Part shown: positions 8,819-17,281 of the stretch, in pieces
How the letters are laid out: every line of letters starts with the position of its first letter
How positions within the stretch are numbered: position 1 is the stretch's first letter
Assembly (NCBI GenBank): GCA_910575585.1
Contig: CAJTGF010000033.1
Coordinates: 1-55,230, forward strand
From: Clostridiaceae bacterium
GTDB taxonomy: Bacteria; Bacillota; Clostridia; Lachnospirales; Lachnospiraceae
Length of the DNA stretch: 55,230 nucleotides
Reading direction: 5' to 3'
The notes under the pieces: model-generated
Databases searched by the model: none
What the model was told of the DNA's origin: nothing
The model's input: only the letters and a program-made list of their open reading frames with translations
Translations under genes and position numbers: made by a program

Positions 8819-10045
8819 TTACTGTATTTCGCCTTGTCCCTTGTCTCCTGTGCTGTCCTCGAACCGTGCGTTCTTGATCCCGAGGTCAAGCAGCTTCTCA
8901 TTCAGTTTTTTGAAATCTGCGCATTTCAGCGGGTTTGCTTCCAGGTCAAAATCCTGCGCTTCATCGCAGTATGTCCGTATCGTTGCAAGGTCCAGGGATA
9001 AAAATGCCATCTCCCGGTCCCGCTTCATGGCGTTGAGCGGGCTTTTTGAGATGGACAGCCCCGTTTTCCAGAAAGCGGATAATTCCTTCTCTTTCTTTGC
9101 GTCCCCGCCACAGGCATCAATGGCTTCGTAGATCCCTTTCAGCCCGCCGTACTCACGGATGAGCGGCGCTGCCGCAGAGGACACACCCTTGATCCCCGGG
9201 ATATTGTCAGAATTATCACCTTCGATCGCCTTTAAGTCCAGTATGTTCTTCGGGTATACGCCCTTGTCCGCAAACACAGACTCGTCCGTGTATTCGATCA
9301 GGTGCTTCATGAAATCCGGGCACTCATACCCATCGCCCAGGTATGGGGCGTGTTTCTTCCTGGCCTCCTCTGCGTTTTTTTCCGCCGCAGGCACCCAGAG
9401 CCTGACATCATGCGCGTCATCCACCAGCTGCAGGTAATCCCTGTCCTTGGACACGAGCCTGACCGTCATCTTCTCCTTGTATTTGTGGGCGAGCGTCCCG
9501 GCCAGGTCATCCGCTTCGTAAATGTCGCTTAAAAACACAGGAATCCCGCAGGAAGACAGTAGCTCCTGCATGAGGGCCATCTGCTCCTTTAACGGTTTCT
9601 GCGTTTCTTTCCGCTGCGCCTTGTACCCGTCATACATTCCCCTGCGGAATGTGTTCCGTGTCTTGTCAAAGGCTACGGCCAGGTGATCCGGCTTCCATCC
9701 GGAAAGCAGCCTGGAAAGCTGCACGGACATACCAAAGACGGCGTTCGTATAGGTACCGTCCGGCGCATGGAGCAGCTTGTCATAATGCACCTCCCTCTCC
9801 TCGTCGCTTTTTGCGAACTTCATCTCATTCGGCATGTAAGCGTAATATGCCGTAGCCAGCATGGACGATCCGTCCACGATCAGCAGTTTGGGCCTTGTCC
9901 CCATGTTCTTTTCCTCCTCATACCCATTTTTTCTATCTTCTTTGTTGCTGTTTCTTGCCGTCCCGTCACACTGGTGCCTGTCTTCGCACTCCAGGCAGTC
10001 CAGGTATAATTTCGGTTCCCCGCATACGGGGCATCGCTTTGCCAT
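8819..10045 (-). CDS. 5'-3' exonuclease with N-terminal zinc ribbon
   Basis: A 408-residue protein of the PolI 5'-nuclease/flap-endonuclease family, acting on flaps and primers in DNA replication and repair. All family motifs are present: LLIVDGSSML, AFDKTRNTFRRGMY, the metal ligands in YEADDLAGT and VSKDRDYLQL, and the helix-3-turn-helix GDNSDNIPG. Two in-frame starts have good ribosome sites. The ATG at 10045 (CAGGAGG) adds a 47-residue zinc-ribbon head with CPVC and CLEC pairs; the ATG at 9904 (GAGGAAAAG) gives the bare 361-residue nuclease. The upstream CCATACT element lies 46 bases before the 10045 start, so I take that as the main start. Confidence 0.9.
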   Translation of the reverse strand: MAKRCPVCGEPKLYLDCLECEDRHQCDGTARNSNKEDRKNGYEEEKNMGTRPKLLIVDGSSMLATAYYAYMPNEMKFAKSDEEREVHYDKLLHAPDGTYTNAVFGMSVQLSRLLSGWKPDHLAVAFDKTRNTFRRGMYDGYKAQRKETQKPLKEQMALMQELLSSCGIPVFLSDIYEADDLAGTLAHKYKEKMTVRLVSKDRDYLQLVDDAHDVRLWVPAAEKNAEEARKKHAPYLGDGYECPDFMKHLIEYTDESVFADKGVYPKNILDLKAIEGDNSDNIPGIKGVSSAAAPLIREYGGLKGIYEAIDACGGDAKKEKELSAFWKTGLSISKSPLNAMKRDREMAFLSLDLATIRTYCDEAQDFDLEANPLKCADFKKLNEKLLDLGIKNARFEDSTGDKGQGEIQ

Positions 10046-10078
10046 GGCTTTTTCCTCCTGGTGTCTTATTAAGCTTCT

Positions 10079-10091
10079 ATGGGAAGTATGG
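10079..10091 (-). promoter_or_regulatory. CCATACT element upstream of the exonuclease
   Basis: CCATACTTCCCAT followed by AG on the minus strand, 46 bases before the exonuclease start at 10045. Confidence 0.75.
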
Positions 10092-10183
10092 AAGCGCCAT
10101 GGCGGTAAGGAAGGCAGGAAAAGCACCCAGGGATGCCCGCTGTCTGTGCAGTTGTCTCCCTGGGCGCATCTTTTCATCAGCGG

Positions 10184-10800
10184 TCATCTTCCGAAATACA
10201 GCGGCCATTTCTCTTCCAGATTTTTGGCAGTCTTGTAGGCCAGTATGCATGGGACAGCATTCCCGATGATCTTGTGTGCCTCGCTTGCCAGGACAGCGGC
10301 ATGCTCACCGTTTTTGGGAGGATAAATTGGGAGCCGTCCGTTCCTTAAAGCCCGCCTAAACCTCCTCCTCGTGACTGCATCCATGCTCCCTGCCCAAACG
10401 CTTGTATTCGATATTCCCATGATGCTCGGAACGTATGGGTGCGGCCGCGCCGTCTAGCCTGATCTCCGACTGCCCCTGGCAGCGCCTCTCCAAATATTTC
10501 GCCTTCGAATAGACTTACTGCAATGGATCGTCGGAATCTTCCGGTTCCTCCAGCCTGGAATGGATCTCCGCACAGGATACCGACGGGCATCCCGTACCGT
10601 CCCCGTGCGTCCTTTTGGGGTACGGGTCGTATGCCTACGGGGCTTCCGAGTTTGTCAGCGCCGCATAAGCCTCCGACGTGAGGGCCGCTTTGCTAAACCC
10701 GAAGAAGATGATCCTCTCCCTGGACTGCGGCACGCCGTAATCCAGAGGCTGCACCCGGAAAAGAGCGAGAGCAGCTTCCTGCTTCCGCCCTGATCCCGGT
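10184..10800 (-). pseudogene. Ruined DNA (cytosine-5) methyltransferase
   Basis: The 3' half of a Dcm-type methyltransferase read over two frames. The frame entering at about 10760 gives YGVPQSRERIIFFGFSKA (motif VIII region), with stops after NSEAP, PLQ and EEEV. After a frameshift, the last part gives KIIGNAVPCILAYKTAKNLE, the classic motif X region, ending in a normal TGA at 10184. The catalytic PCQ region is not recognisable upstream, so the N-terminal half is gone. At least three stops and one frameshift show long inactivity. Confidence 0.8.
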
Positions 10801-10958
10801 ACCAGGGTCATACTTTGCCGTACCCTGGTAATTTTTTGCTATATCCCATCCCGCATCAAACCTAACCCCTGACATGACAAAAAAACGGCAGCCTGCCTGC
10901 AGCGCTGGGCTGTAGGCGGTCGTCAATACCTCCTTCTTGTTCAATATCTTTTGTCTTC

Positions 10959-11132
10959 TTACTTCTTTGGCGTATGTGAGTCGCAGACATCCACGCCGGT
11001 GCCACTTTCCCGTATCCGTCCACCCGTCCTGATGGAGTACTCCGAAAATTTATATATCTGTTCCCCCCTGCCGGATGCCTGCTGCCTCCCCCCAGGTATC
11101 TCCAGGGTGCTGCTGATACAATTACTGGACAT
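10959..11132 (-). CDS. Possible small protein
   Basis: A 57-residue frame with an excellent ribosome site (AGGAGGTACTATAT before ATG). The product is polar, glycine- and arginine-rich, and resembles nothing I know. It precedes the cytosine methyltransferase remnant and may itself be part of that decayed locus. Confidence 0.35.
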   Translation of the reverse strand: MSSNCISSTLEIPGGRQQASGRGEQIYKFSEYSIRTGGRIRESGTGVDVCDSHTPKK

Positions 11133-11214
11133 ATATAGTACCTCCTATTTTGTGTTGTCTGCGGCCGATCTTACTGCACCTGCCGCGTTCCGCCTGCTCT
11201 TTGTATTCGGTCAT
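11122..11214 (-). CDS. Possible 30-residue leader-like peptide
   Basis: A 30-codon frame (start MTEYKEQAERG) placed 37 bases after the CCATACT element and overlapping the next small frame by 11 bases. The spacing suits the element-to-start rule seen elsewhere, but there is no clear ribosome site. Confidence 0.3.
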   Translation of the reverse strand: MTEYKEQAERGRCSKIGRRQHKIGGTIYVQ

Positions 11215-11237
11215 GCCTGATACATTATTTCAGTTTT

Positions 11238-11251
11238 GACAGGAAGTATGG
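11238..11251 (-). promoter_or_regulatory. CCATACT element
   Basis: CCATACTTCCTGTC on the minus strand, 37 bases before the small frame at 11214. Confidence 0.65.
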
Positions 11252-11311
11252 CGCATTTTGCTGGCGGGAGGGGGGTGCAGATAATTGTTTCCCGTACACT
11301 TTTCCCATCTG

Positions 11312-11971
11312 TCAGAGTTCCATCTCATCCTCTTCCAGTGTCATGCCCTGTTCCATGCGGCTTTTCCTGCCGCCGATATCCATGCTGATCTCCAGCTCAT
11401 GTTCCAACCTATACTTCGGCTCCTTCCATGGGCTGTCGATCTCATTTTCCCGGAACTTGTCCAGAAACTCGTCTCTGGTGCATGCGTCAGTGATCTTCCC
11501 ATCTTCCACGGTCAGTATGGCGCAGATATGCTCAGGGGATAGGTTACAGGAACGGACGTACCCTGTCTTGTCGGCGGATATGGATACTTTTGCCTCTTCC
11601 TCATCTGCAATGTCGCAGAGGAACACGTTCGTTGCCCCCTTGTACCTGATCCCGACGTTCAACGCAGTCATGACATGGCCCATATCGCCATAATGGTTGA
11701 GGTTTCTTTCCAGGTTGACCCTGCCTGCATCCTCCCCCGTATTGATCGCTATACCGCTTTCCGCAATATCTTTTGCGCCACTGTGGCAGATATGGGTCCA
11801 GAGGTCAGCCTTTTGCGGGAGGATATGCTCCAGTTTTACTGCGGCGTCCCGTTTCACCAGCCAGGAATGCCCGAGGGTACAGTCAGACTCATAGCTCGCA
11901 TAGGCGTTGCACGTCTGGGATTCCGGGACGTGGTAGAAATCCGTATGGATATGGGACTTCAGCCTGTTCTC
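11312..11971 (-). pseudogene. 5'-truncated gene of unknown function
   Basis: A 220-codon open frame that begins directly after a TAA (11972-11974) and has no ATG, GTG or TTG start with a ribosome site near its beginning. A GTG at 11857 could start a 181-residue form but has no Shine-Dalgarno sequence. The protein has clear coding character (DFYHVPESQTCNAYASYES, then an acidic C-terminus), so I think the true N-terminus was lost at about 11975. Family unknown. Confidence 0.5.
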
Positions 11972-11993
11972 TTATATCTTTTCGGCATTTGAT

Positions 11994-12197
11994 ATGGTAA
12001 ATACCTGCAGTTGGATCAATGAATATTGTTTCGATGACAAGGATACCGTATGCCTGAATTGCACCACAAGCGTTATGGCAAGCGACAGCATCGATGCAGA
12101 AAATTCCTGTATGGAATTTTTGGAAGCAGTGGGAAAAGAACTGAAAAAATTTGGATACCAGGTCACAGACATCTCATGTGATGCAGAGGAAGTCTGA
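11994..12197 (+). CDS. Small cysteine-containing acidic protein
   Basis: A 67-residue frame (MVNTCSWINEYCFDDKD onward) with protein-like composition followed by a strong terminator 50 bases later. No good ribosome site precedes the ATG, which lies close to the truncation point of the opposing gene, so the start of this gene may also have been lost. Unknown family. Confidence 0.4.
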   Translation: MVNTCSWINEYCFDDKDTVCLNCTTSVMASDSIDAENSCMEFLEAVGKELKKFGYQVTDISCDAEEV

Positions 12198-12247
12198 CAT
12201 CTGGTTTTTAGCAACATTACAAACAAAAACTGGCTTTACCATTTACA

Positions 12248-12278
12248 ACCCTCCTGGATCATCCGGGAGGGTATTTTT
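12248..12278 (+). terminator. Rho-independent terminator
   Basis: ACCCTCC/GGGAGGGT stem with a short loop, followed by ATTTTT on the plus strand. Confidence 0.8.
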
Positions 12279-12402
12279 GCGCAAAACTGTCCCAGCGCAT
12301 CTGCGCATAGGACAGCTTCTCAGAAAAAATACTATGTCAGCAAAACTGCTTGGCACATAAAAATGCAACGGGCAGTTTAAGAAAAAAGTTATTGAAAGCA
12401 AA

Positions 12403-12669
12403 TTAACCACGACTATGCCTGAATTCATAAAGCATATTACGGATTTTGATTCTCTCATCGTGGATTAACATTATCCGTTCGCGGAATGGCTTTTCCAGCC
12501 TGTTTAGTGCGCAGCTCAGTTCCCAGTTCTGCTCAAGTTCTTTATCGGTCAGATCGGAAAATGGTTTCTGGTAGCGGCATTCATAAATCTTCTGCCTGAG
12601 TGTGGCTTCCCGTCCAGCCAGAACAGCATCCCGTTTTTCAAGTTCATTTACAATCCTGTTCAAAGTCAT
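12403..12669 (-). CDS. Small coiled-coil protein
   Basis: An 88-residue, highly charged, helical protein (NELEKRDAVLAGREATLRQK) with likely coiled coils. AGGAGATG sits about 18 bases before its ATG and serves an overlapping upstream frame, so its translation is probably coupled. Its start overlaps the end of the upstream frame by 26 bases. No family recognised; small helical proteins like this are common in plasmid accessory operons. Confidence 0.5.
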   Translation of the reverse strand: MTLNRIVNELEKRDAVLAGREATLRQKIYECRYQKPFSDLTDKELEQNWELSCALNRLEKPFRERIMLIHDERIKIRNMLYEFRHSRG

Positions 12670-12838
12670 CAGCCTTACTCATCTCCTTGCTATCTGTTTG
12701 TGTTTCTTGGCTTATCCGGACTTTTCCAAACGCTGCCGCTAAAATCTTGGCAACAGCCGTTCTGGAAACTTCGATCAACACTACTGTTTCGCAGAAAATC
12801 CAAAAATCACTTAGTACAAATTTTGATACATCTAACAT
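12644..12838 (-). CDS. Small protein upstream of the coiled-coil gene
   Basis: A 64-residue frame with the central part AVAKILAAAFGKVRIS and a polar tail. It has only a weak ribosome site. An internal ATG in the same frame preceded by AAGGAGATG could start a 12-residue peptide instead. It is probably the front gene of a two-gene unit, or the remains of one. Confidence 0.35.
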   Translation of the reverse strand: MLDVSKFVLSDFWIFCETVVLIEVSRTAVAKILAAAFGKVRISQETQTDSKEMSKADDFEQDCK

Positions 12839-12900
12839 ATGGAACTACATCCTGTTTGCGTTCTTCTTCTGTAATTTTCTCATAGCATCCATGGGGCATG

Positions 12901-13221
12901 TCATCCGCCCATGATGTCCGGTATCAGTTCCATCAGCCGAGCGGCATCCGTAACCTCGTCAGCCAGTGCCATGGCCTCCTCCGGGGGCGTGACGCAAAGG
13001 TTCATGCGGGTCGAGAGCACGGCTCCTTCCCCTCTGAATGCCTTTAACTCCAGTTCCCGGATGACAGAATTTTCTGCCCAGAGTGACGTGGGGAGGTTCC
13101 CTTCCAGGTCTTCCTCCACGCCAATGATGAAATTGCCTTAGGTATACCGCTTACGGATGGTTCCGATCAGTCGGGCGTTCTTTTCCCGGACAAGCACCAG
13201 CTTTTTCTTTTCCTGTTCCAT
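12901..13221 (-). pseudogene. Small unknown gene with an in-frame TAA
   Basis: AGGAGGAAAAGGACT before the ATG at 13221 is a perfect ribosome site. The reading starts MEQEKKKLVLVREKNARL, hits TAA at 13138-13140 (codon 28), and continues in the same frame for 79 more residues (VEEDLEGNLPTSLWAENS) to a normal stop at 12901. Protein-like sequence on both sides shows a single nonsense change in a 106-residue gene. It was the gene after the one at 15514 before the insertion sequence landed between them. Confidence 0.65.
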
Positions 13222-13240
13222 AGTCCTTTTCCTCCTTCTT

Positions 13241-13251
13241 TCTTATTCTGT
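13241..13251. repeat. Target-site duplication, left copy
   Basis: TCTTATTCTGT, identical to 14982-14992, flanking the insertion sequence. Confidence 0.8.
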
Positions 13252-14981
13252 TAGGCAATTGTTAAATTGCCAAACCCATTGATTTCATTGGGTTTTCTTG
13301 TTGTTTCTATATAAATTTTCTCTCCGCTTATGTTAAAATAGAGTTATCAGGCAACCATCTTTTCATAAACGGAGGAGAAAATTTATGACTGGTAAATACC
13401 ATCAGATTGCTTTAAAAGATATCTTTTCAGACTGCCAGGATTTGTTCATGGACGATACCCCTTCCTTTTTCCAACTCCTTGAAGAACATTTCGATATCTC
13501 TGAGTTTATTCCCTCTGTTTTCTATAACGCCTTTTACCAGCGTCTTGGCAGAAAAAGGGATTACCCACTTACCGCCTTCCTTTCCGCCCTCATCCTTCAG
13601 AAGGTCTTTTCCATTCCTACGGATTCCCTTCTCATTCTGTTTTTAAACCTCTGTAGGGAACTCCGGGACTTCTGCGGCTTTCATAAGGTCCCTGACGCTC
13701 CGCTTTTTACACGCTTCAAACTCGGTTTTGCCGACCACATTGAACTCATGTTCCAACATATGGCGGATTTCACCGAGCCCATCTGCCACGCCATCGACTC
13801 CTCCCTTGCCTCCATGCTTACCTTCGATACCTCCGGTATTGAGCTTTACGTTACCGAAAACAACCCTAAAACTCTAAATTCCCTGATCCGCAGGCTTAAG
13901 GCCTACTATAAAGATAACCCTGACGTTGACCCTTATAAGATGGCTTACTCCCTCATGCCCTCACAGGCCGCCTCCTGCCCTGACGCCAAACAGCAGTATA
14001 TCAACGGCCATTTCTGCTACGCCGATAAATTCGCCATCCTCACCAACGGCCTCGGGATTGTCCGCCATATTTCCTTCCTCGATGATGCCTTTAAGGCCGC
14101 CCATCCCGAAATGCCTGTGGAAAAGAAATCCGATTCCCCGGACGAGGACAAGTCCATTGGCGATTCCTCTTCCTTAAAGCCCGTCCTCTCCGATTTCTTT
14201 TCCCTTCACCCGGATTTCCACCCTGACACCTTCCTGGGCGATTCCGCTTTTGATTCTATTGACATTTACGGCTTCCTTAAGGATGAATTCCATTTCTCCA
14301 AAGCCCTGATCCCTTATAACCCAAGGAATGAAAGCACCCTTGAGAAAGTCGGCTATAACGCCTACGGCTACCCTACCTGCCCCAAAAACAGCTCCCTGGA
14401 CATGAAATACGCCGGACACTGCCATGAGAAAGGACGCTCAGACCGCGACAAATGGGTCTGCCCCAAAGTACATATGGTAAAGGGGCAGTGGGTCTGCGAT
14501 TGTAAGGAACCCTGCAGCACAGCCAAAAGAGGACGCACCACTTACACTTACGAAAATATGGACTTCCGCATGTTCCCGGGCATCCAGCGGGATTGTGACG
14601 AATGGGATTCCCTCTATAAAATAAGAACCATTGTGGAACGCACCATCGACCATCTCAAGATCAATATGTGTGCTGCCGGGAGGAAGTCCCGAAACCACAC
14701 AACGACCAAAGCGGATGTTTTTCTTGCCGGGATTGCCTGCCAGCTGACAGTCATTGTTGCGTACCGGATGAACTGTCACCAGTACATCCGGAGCCTGAAG
14801 CCTTCAATTGCCTGAAAAAATATACAATTGTCATAGTTCTTTTGTGGGCTTATAAAAGTACGCCCAAAATCTGATGTTCTATGCCAATTCAGAAACAATT
14901 CTGAATAATGACCGCTTTTTCTCTCCTTATATAGTAGAAAGTTATCCACATCAAAAGGAAAAATCATTTAACAATTACCTA
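13252..14981 (+). mobile_element. Insertion sequence (1,730 bp) with terminal inverted repeats and 11-bp target duplication
   Basis: The ends are TAGGCAATTGTTAAAT on the left and its near-perfect inverse (one mismatch) at 14966-14981. Both are bordered by the direct repeat TCTTATTCTGT. The element carries one transposase gene. The right-hand copy of the duplication supplies the stop codon of the gene at 14984-15514, so the insertion split an operon without damaging either reading frame. Confidence 0.85.
13385..14815 (+). CDS. DDE transposase
   Basis: A 476-residue transposase with ribosome site GGAGGAGAAAA. The catalytic residues sit in TFDTSGIELY, FLGDSAFDSIDIY and VERTIDHLKINM, with a cysteine-rich insertion (CDCKEPCSTAKRGRTTY) shared with the transposase at 7148. 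It looks intact. The family resembles IS1182-like or unclassified DDE transposases of clostridia; I cannot fix the family by eye. A -10-like TAAAAT lies about 50 bases upstream. Confidence 0.85.
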   Translation: MTGKYHQIALKDIFSDCQDLFMDDTPSFFQLLEEHFDISEFIPSVFYNAFYQRLGRKRDYPLTAFLSALILQKVFSIPTDSLLILFLNLCRELRDFCGFHKVPDAPLFTRFKLGFADHIELMFQHMADFTEPICHAIDSSLASMLTFDTSGIELYVTENNPKTLNSLIRRLKAYYKDNPDVDPYKMAYSLMPSQAASCPDAKQQYINGHFCYADKFAILTNGLGIVRHISFLDDAFKAAHPEMPVEKKSDSPDEDKSIGDSSSLKPVLSDFFSLHPDFHPDTFLGDSAFDSIDIYGFLKDEFHFSKALIPYNPRNESTLEKVGYNAYGYPTCPKNSSLDMKYAGHCHEKGRSDRDKWVCPKVHMVKGQWVCDCKEPCSTAKRGRTTYTYENMDFRMFPGIQRDCDEWDSLYKIRTIVERTIDHLKINMCAAGRKSRNHTTTKADVFLAGIACQLTVIVAYRMNCHQYIRSLKPSIA

Positions 14982-14992
14982 TCTTATTCTGT
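14982..14992. repeat. Target-site duplication, right copy
   Basis: TCTTATTCTGT, the partner of 13241-13251; it contains the minus-strand stop codon of the gene ending at 14984. Confidence 0.8.
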
Positions 14993-15514
14993 TTCTAATT
15001 TTGTGCGGAAATGGCAGCTGCCGTCTGCCATCTTCAGCAGATCCGCATCCATCCCTTTTGATGTATGATAACTGCTGCGCTCGGTTTCGTCAAGGAACGT
15101 GAGCGTGCAGAAATTGTATGACATCGCGGCTGCGATATTCCTGTCATTGATATTGTCCGGGTCAAGGGCACGCGGCACCCAGAACACGGCATACGCACCG
15201 TAGAACTTCGCAAGCCTGTTCAGCTTACTGACGGCGTCCGTGGCTGCGATATGGCAGGAACGGCGGTCATGGTCCAGCTTTTCCTTTTTCGCCCTGTATT
15301 CCTCGCCTTCGTACAAGAACCTTGCGACACCGCCTTCGATGACGTGGTTGATGACGCTGATGAAGTACTTCGGGAAACATTCCAGATAACGCTTGATATT
15401 TTCGATGTCGACCTTGATATCTTCCAGGCTTTCATCGGAACGGGAAACAGCCTCCGCAAGCTTCATGGCGTTCTTAAAAATCAGGTTCTCGGGTCTTTCT
15501 TGTCTTTCTTTCAT
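14984..15514 (-). CDS. Unknown 176-residue protein
   Basis: Starts MKERQERPENLIFKNAMK and includes a helical acidic segment, then an alpha/beta part (YAVFWVPRALDPDNINDRN). No family recognised and no membrane segment. The CCATACT element lies 44 bases before the start, which supports the ATG at 15514 despite a weak GAGAAAAT ribosome site. The stop codon is inside the target-site duplication of the downstream insertion sequence. It was formerly followed directly by the gene at 13221. Confidence 0.65.
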   Translation of the reverse strand: MKERQERPENLIFKNAMKLAEAVSRSDESLEDIKVDIENIKRYLECFPKYFISVINHVIEGGVARFLYEGEEYRAKKEKLDHDRRSCHIAATDAVSKLNRLAKFYGAYAVFWVPRALDPDNINDRNIAAAMSYNFCTLTFLDETERSSYHTSKGMDADLLKMADGSCHFRTKLETE

Positions 15515-15544
15515 CGTATTTTCTCTATGCCTTTTTTGGTTTTT

Positions 15545-15558
15545 CAAAGGAAGTATGG
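15545..15558 (-). promoter_or_regulatory. CCATACT element
   Basis: CCATACTTCCTTTG on the minus strand, 44 bases before the gene starting at 15514. Confidence 0.75.
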
Positions 15559-15594
15559 AAACGGGCACGGAGGGAGAAGGATGCAAAATCAGAG

Positions 15595-15825
15595 GTCGAT
15601 ACCCATACCGAGGCCTGGAAAACGTTCATGGATTACCTGATCCGGTATATCGAAAATATCAACAAAGATGTTGCGTGGTGCCTCTTGGGGACAAAAGCAA
15701 GGGAACGGTTTCTGCCAAAAGCCAGGGAAAACAACGTGATCGTCACTTGCCATCCGAGGCTGGATGTATTTGTCCGGACAGATTTGTTTGCCAGGCTCGG
15801 GGACAGGATAAACTTTATTGTCTGA
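15595..15825 (+). pseudogene. C-terminal remnant of a uracil-DNA glycosylase-like gene
   Basis: A 76-codon frame without a start reads TEAWKTFMDYLIRYI, WCLLGTKA and a late CHPRLDVFV block ending RLGDRINFIV. The order of a W-x-LxG strand and a histidine-proline DNA-binding loop matches the second half of family-1 uracil-DNA glycosylases (HPS is more usual than HPR). The upstream part, including the catalytic water-activating loop, is absent; the break coincides with the CCATACT element of the divergent gene. Confidence 0.5.
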
Positions 15826-15884
15826 ATCAGAGCTACTGACCCAGGGGAACCAGTGCTATGAAAAAAAATAAGTTCACCAAACTA

Positions 15885-15936
15885 ATAAGGTGTCCAGGGA
15901 GGGCTCATTTCCCTGCATAGGATACCTTATTTTTTT
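15885..15936 (+). terminator. Rho-independent terminator
   Basis: A long imperfect stem (AATAAGGTGTCC with GGATACCTTATT) closed by AGGGA/TCCCT and followed by TTTTTTT. Confidence 0.8.
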
Positions 15937-15961
15937 ATCCAATTCTCCCACGTCATTATTG

Positions 15962-15975
15962 CCATACTTCCCATG
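15962..15975 (+). promoter_or_regulatory. CCATACT element
   Basis: CCATACTTCCCATG, consensus copy, 54 bases before the TTG start at 16016. Confidence 0.8.
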
Positions 15976-16015
15976 TATTCAAACAAAATCAAATAAGGAA
16001 TCAGAGGAGGAAGAA

Positions 16016-16636
16016 TTGAAGGAAGACTATTTAATGATGCCGCTTAAAGACAAACTGCAGCTTTTGGGACGTATGAAGTCAGACTGCGAGTATTACCTTG
16101 GGGAAGGCAGGAAACAGATTACCCATCTGTGGGGTGGCACTGTAGACAACCAGATCAGGTCTATGCAGGAACTGCTCTCCAGCATCTTACAGGAATACCG
16201 CCCGGAATGGCTGACCTTGGAGGACATTAGGAGGTTCAGCGACGCAATGGACCATAGGCAGGTGATCACGGCGGAAACCCTCGGGCTTTCCGGTGCCCGG
16301 TTCATCACTTTTGAGTCGGGCAGCCAGCAGGAACCCAGGCGCAAGGACGAGATCTTCTTTACGATCAAGAAACGTGCCTACACGGAAAAAAATGGGAAGA
16401 AGGTTTTCTATGTTACTCGCGGGGAACAGGGCTACATTACCATGACGAATGGGATGGAGAATATCTTCAACACGTTGTTCCGGGACCGGCCGAACAACCG
16501 CAGCATGGAATGCATCGAATGGGATGATTCCTGGAACATCGTGTTCGAAGACGGGATTTACATCTCATCACGTTCCTGTCGCATGGAAAAACCTGAATTT
16601 GCGGAGTGGTATAGAACAATTCGATCAGCAGCATAG
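16016..16636 (+). CDS. LPD11 domain-like protein
   Basis: A 206-residue protein. AGAGGAGG ends 5 bases before a TTG, which I take as the start; ATG codons at 16034 and 16037 are alternatives. The first 45 residues (LKDKLQLLGRMKSDCEYYLG, then HLWGGTVDNQI) match the LPD11 domain known from large polyvalent proteins and short stand-alone proteins of clostridial plasmids and phages, whose function is unknown. The remaining part is an unassigned alpha/beta region. It is first of a three-gene run with 16655 and 17282. Confidence 0.7.
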   Translation: MKEDYLMMPLKDKLQLLGRMKSDCEYYLGEGRKQITHLWGGTVDNQIRSMQELLSSILQEYRPEWLTLEDIRRFSDAMDHRQVITAETLGLSGARFITFESGSQQEPRRKDEIFFTIKKRAYTEKNGKKVFYVTRGEQGYITMTNGMENIFNTLFRDRPNNRSMECIEWDDSWNIVFEDGIYISSRSCRMEKPEFAEWYRTIRSAA

Positions 16637-16654
16637 AAAATGGAGGAGTGCATG

Positions 16655-17236
16655 ATGAAAACAAAGAATCATTGGGCAGAAATCAGGACCGATTATGAAG
16701 ACGATTTTTTCAGACGGGTTGATGCCTGGAAAACAGACGATGACAATGAAGAAGGAGAGGTGATCGCACAGGTTGATATGCTGACAGGAAGGATTGTCTA
16801 CATAAATCCCTTAGCTCGTATTGATGAGGCTGCGCAGGAAGCGATCCGTTCCCTGGTAGATGAAGCGAAAAAAGAACATCCATATCAGTCACCATCTCCA
16901 GAAACAGATAAACATCCACTGCCTCCGGAAACGGAGAAACTGATCAGCACACTGACGGCATATGCGAAGCAATACCGCGAACCACCTTATGGGAGGGAAA
17001 TAGACGGCACGTCGGAACTGCTTGAGCAAGCAGCTTCAGCACTGAAGGAAGCATTAGACGGTATCGCTGGGATGAAGAATAGATACATGGACGGCATGCT
17101 TGTGCATTACCAGGGCGATGATGCAGATGACGGGATCGAATGTCCGGTATGCGGATACGAAGTCGCCCAGAACGATGATTATAATAATACGAAGCCAAAG
17201 CACTGCCCGGAATGCGGGACTAAGCTGATCTATTGA
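16655..17236 (+). CDS. Acidic protein with C-terminal zinc ribbon
   Basis: A 193-residue protein; GGAGGAG favours the second of two adjacent ATG codons. The N-terminal 60 residues (DFFRRVDAWKTDDDNEEGEV) form an acidic alpha/beta piece common in small proteins of these elements. Residues about 165-190 form a zinc ribbon, with CPVCGYEV and CPECGTKL pairs. It lies 18 bases after the LPD11-like gene. A nucleic-acid-binding role is inferred from the ribbon only. Confidence 0.6.
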   Translation: MKTKNHWAEIRTDYEDDFFRRVDAWKTDDDNEEGEVIAQVDMLTGRIVYINPLARIDEAAQEAIRSLVDEAKKEHPYQSPSPETDKHPLPPETEKLISTLTAYAKQYREPPYGREIDGTSELLEQAASALKEALDGIAGMKNRYMDGMLVHYQGDDADDGIECPVCGYEVAQNDDYNNTKPKHCPECGTKLIY

Positions 17237-17281
17237 TGACAGGAGTTTTAAAGCGAAAAAAACAACAGAAGGAGAGAAAAT

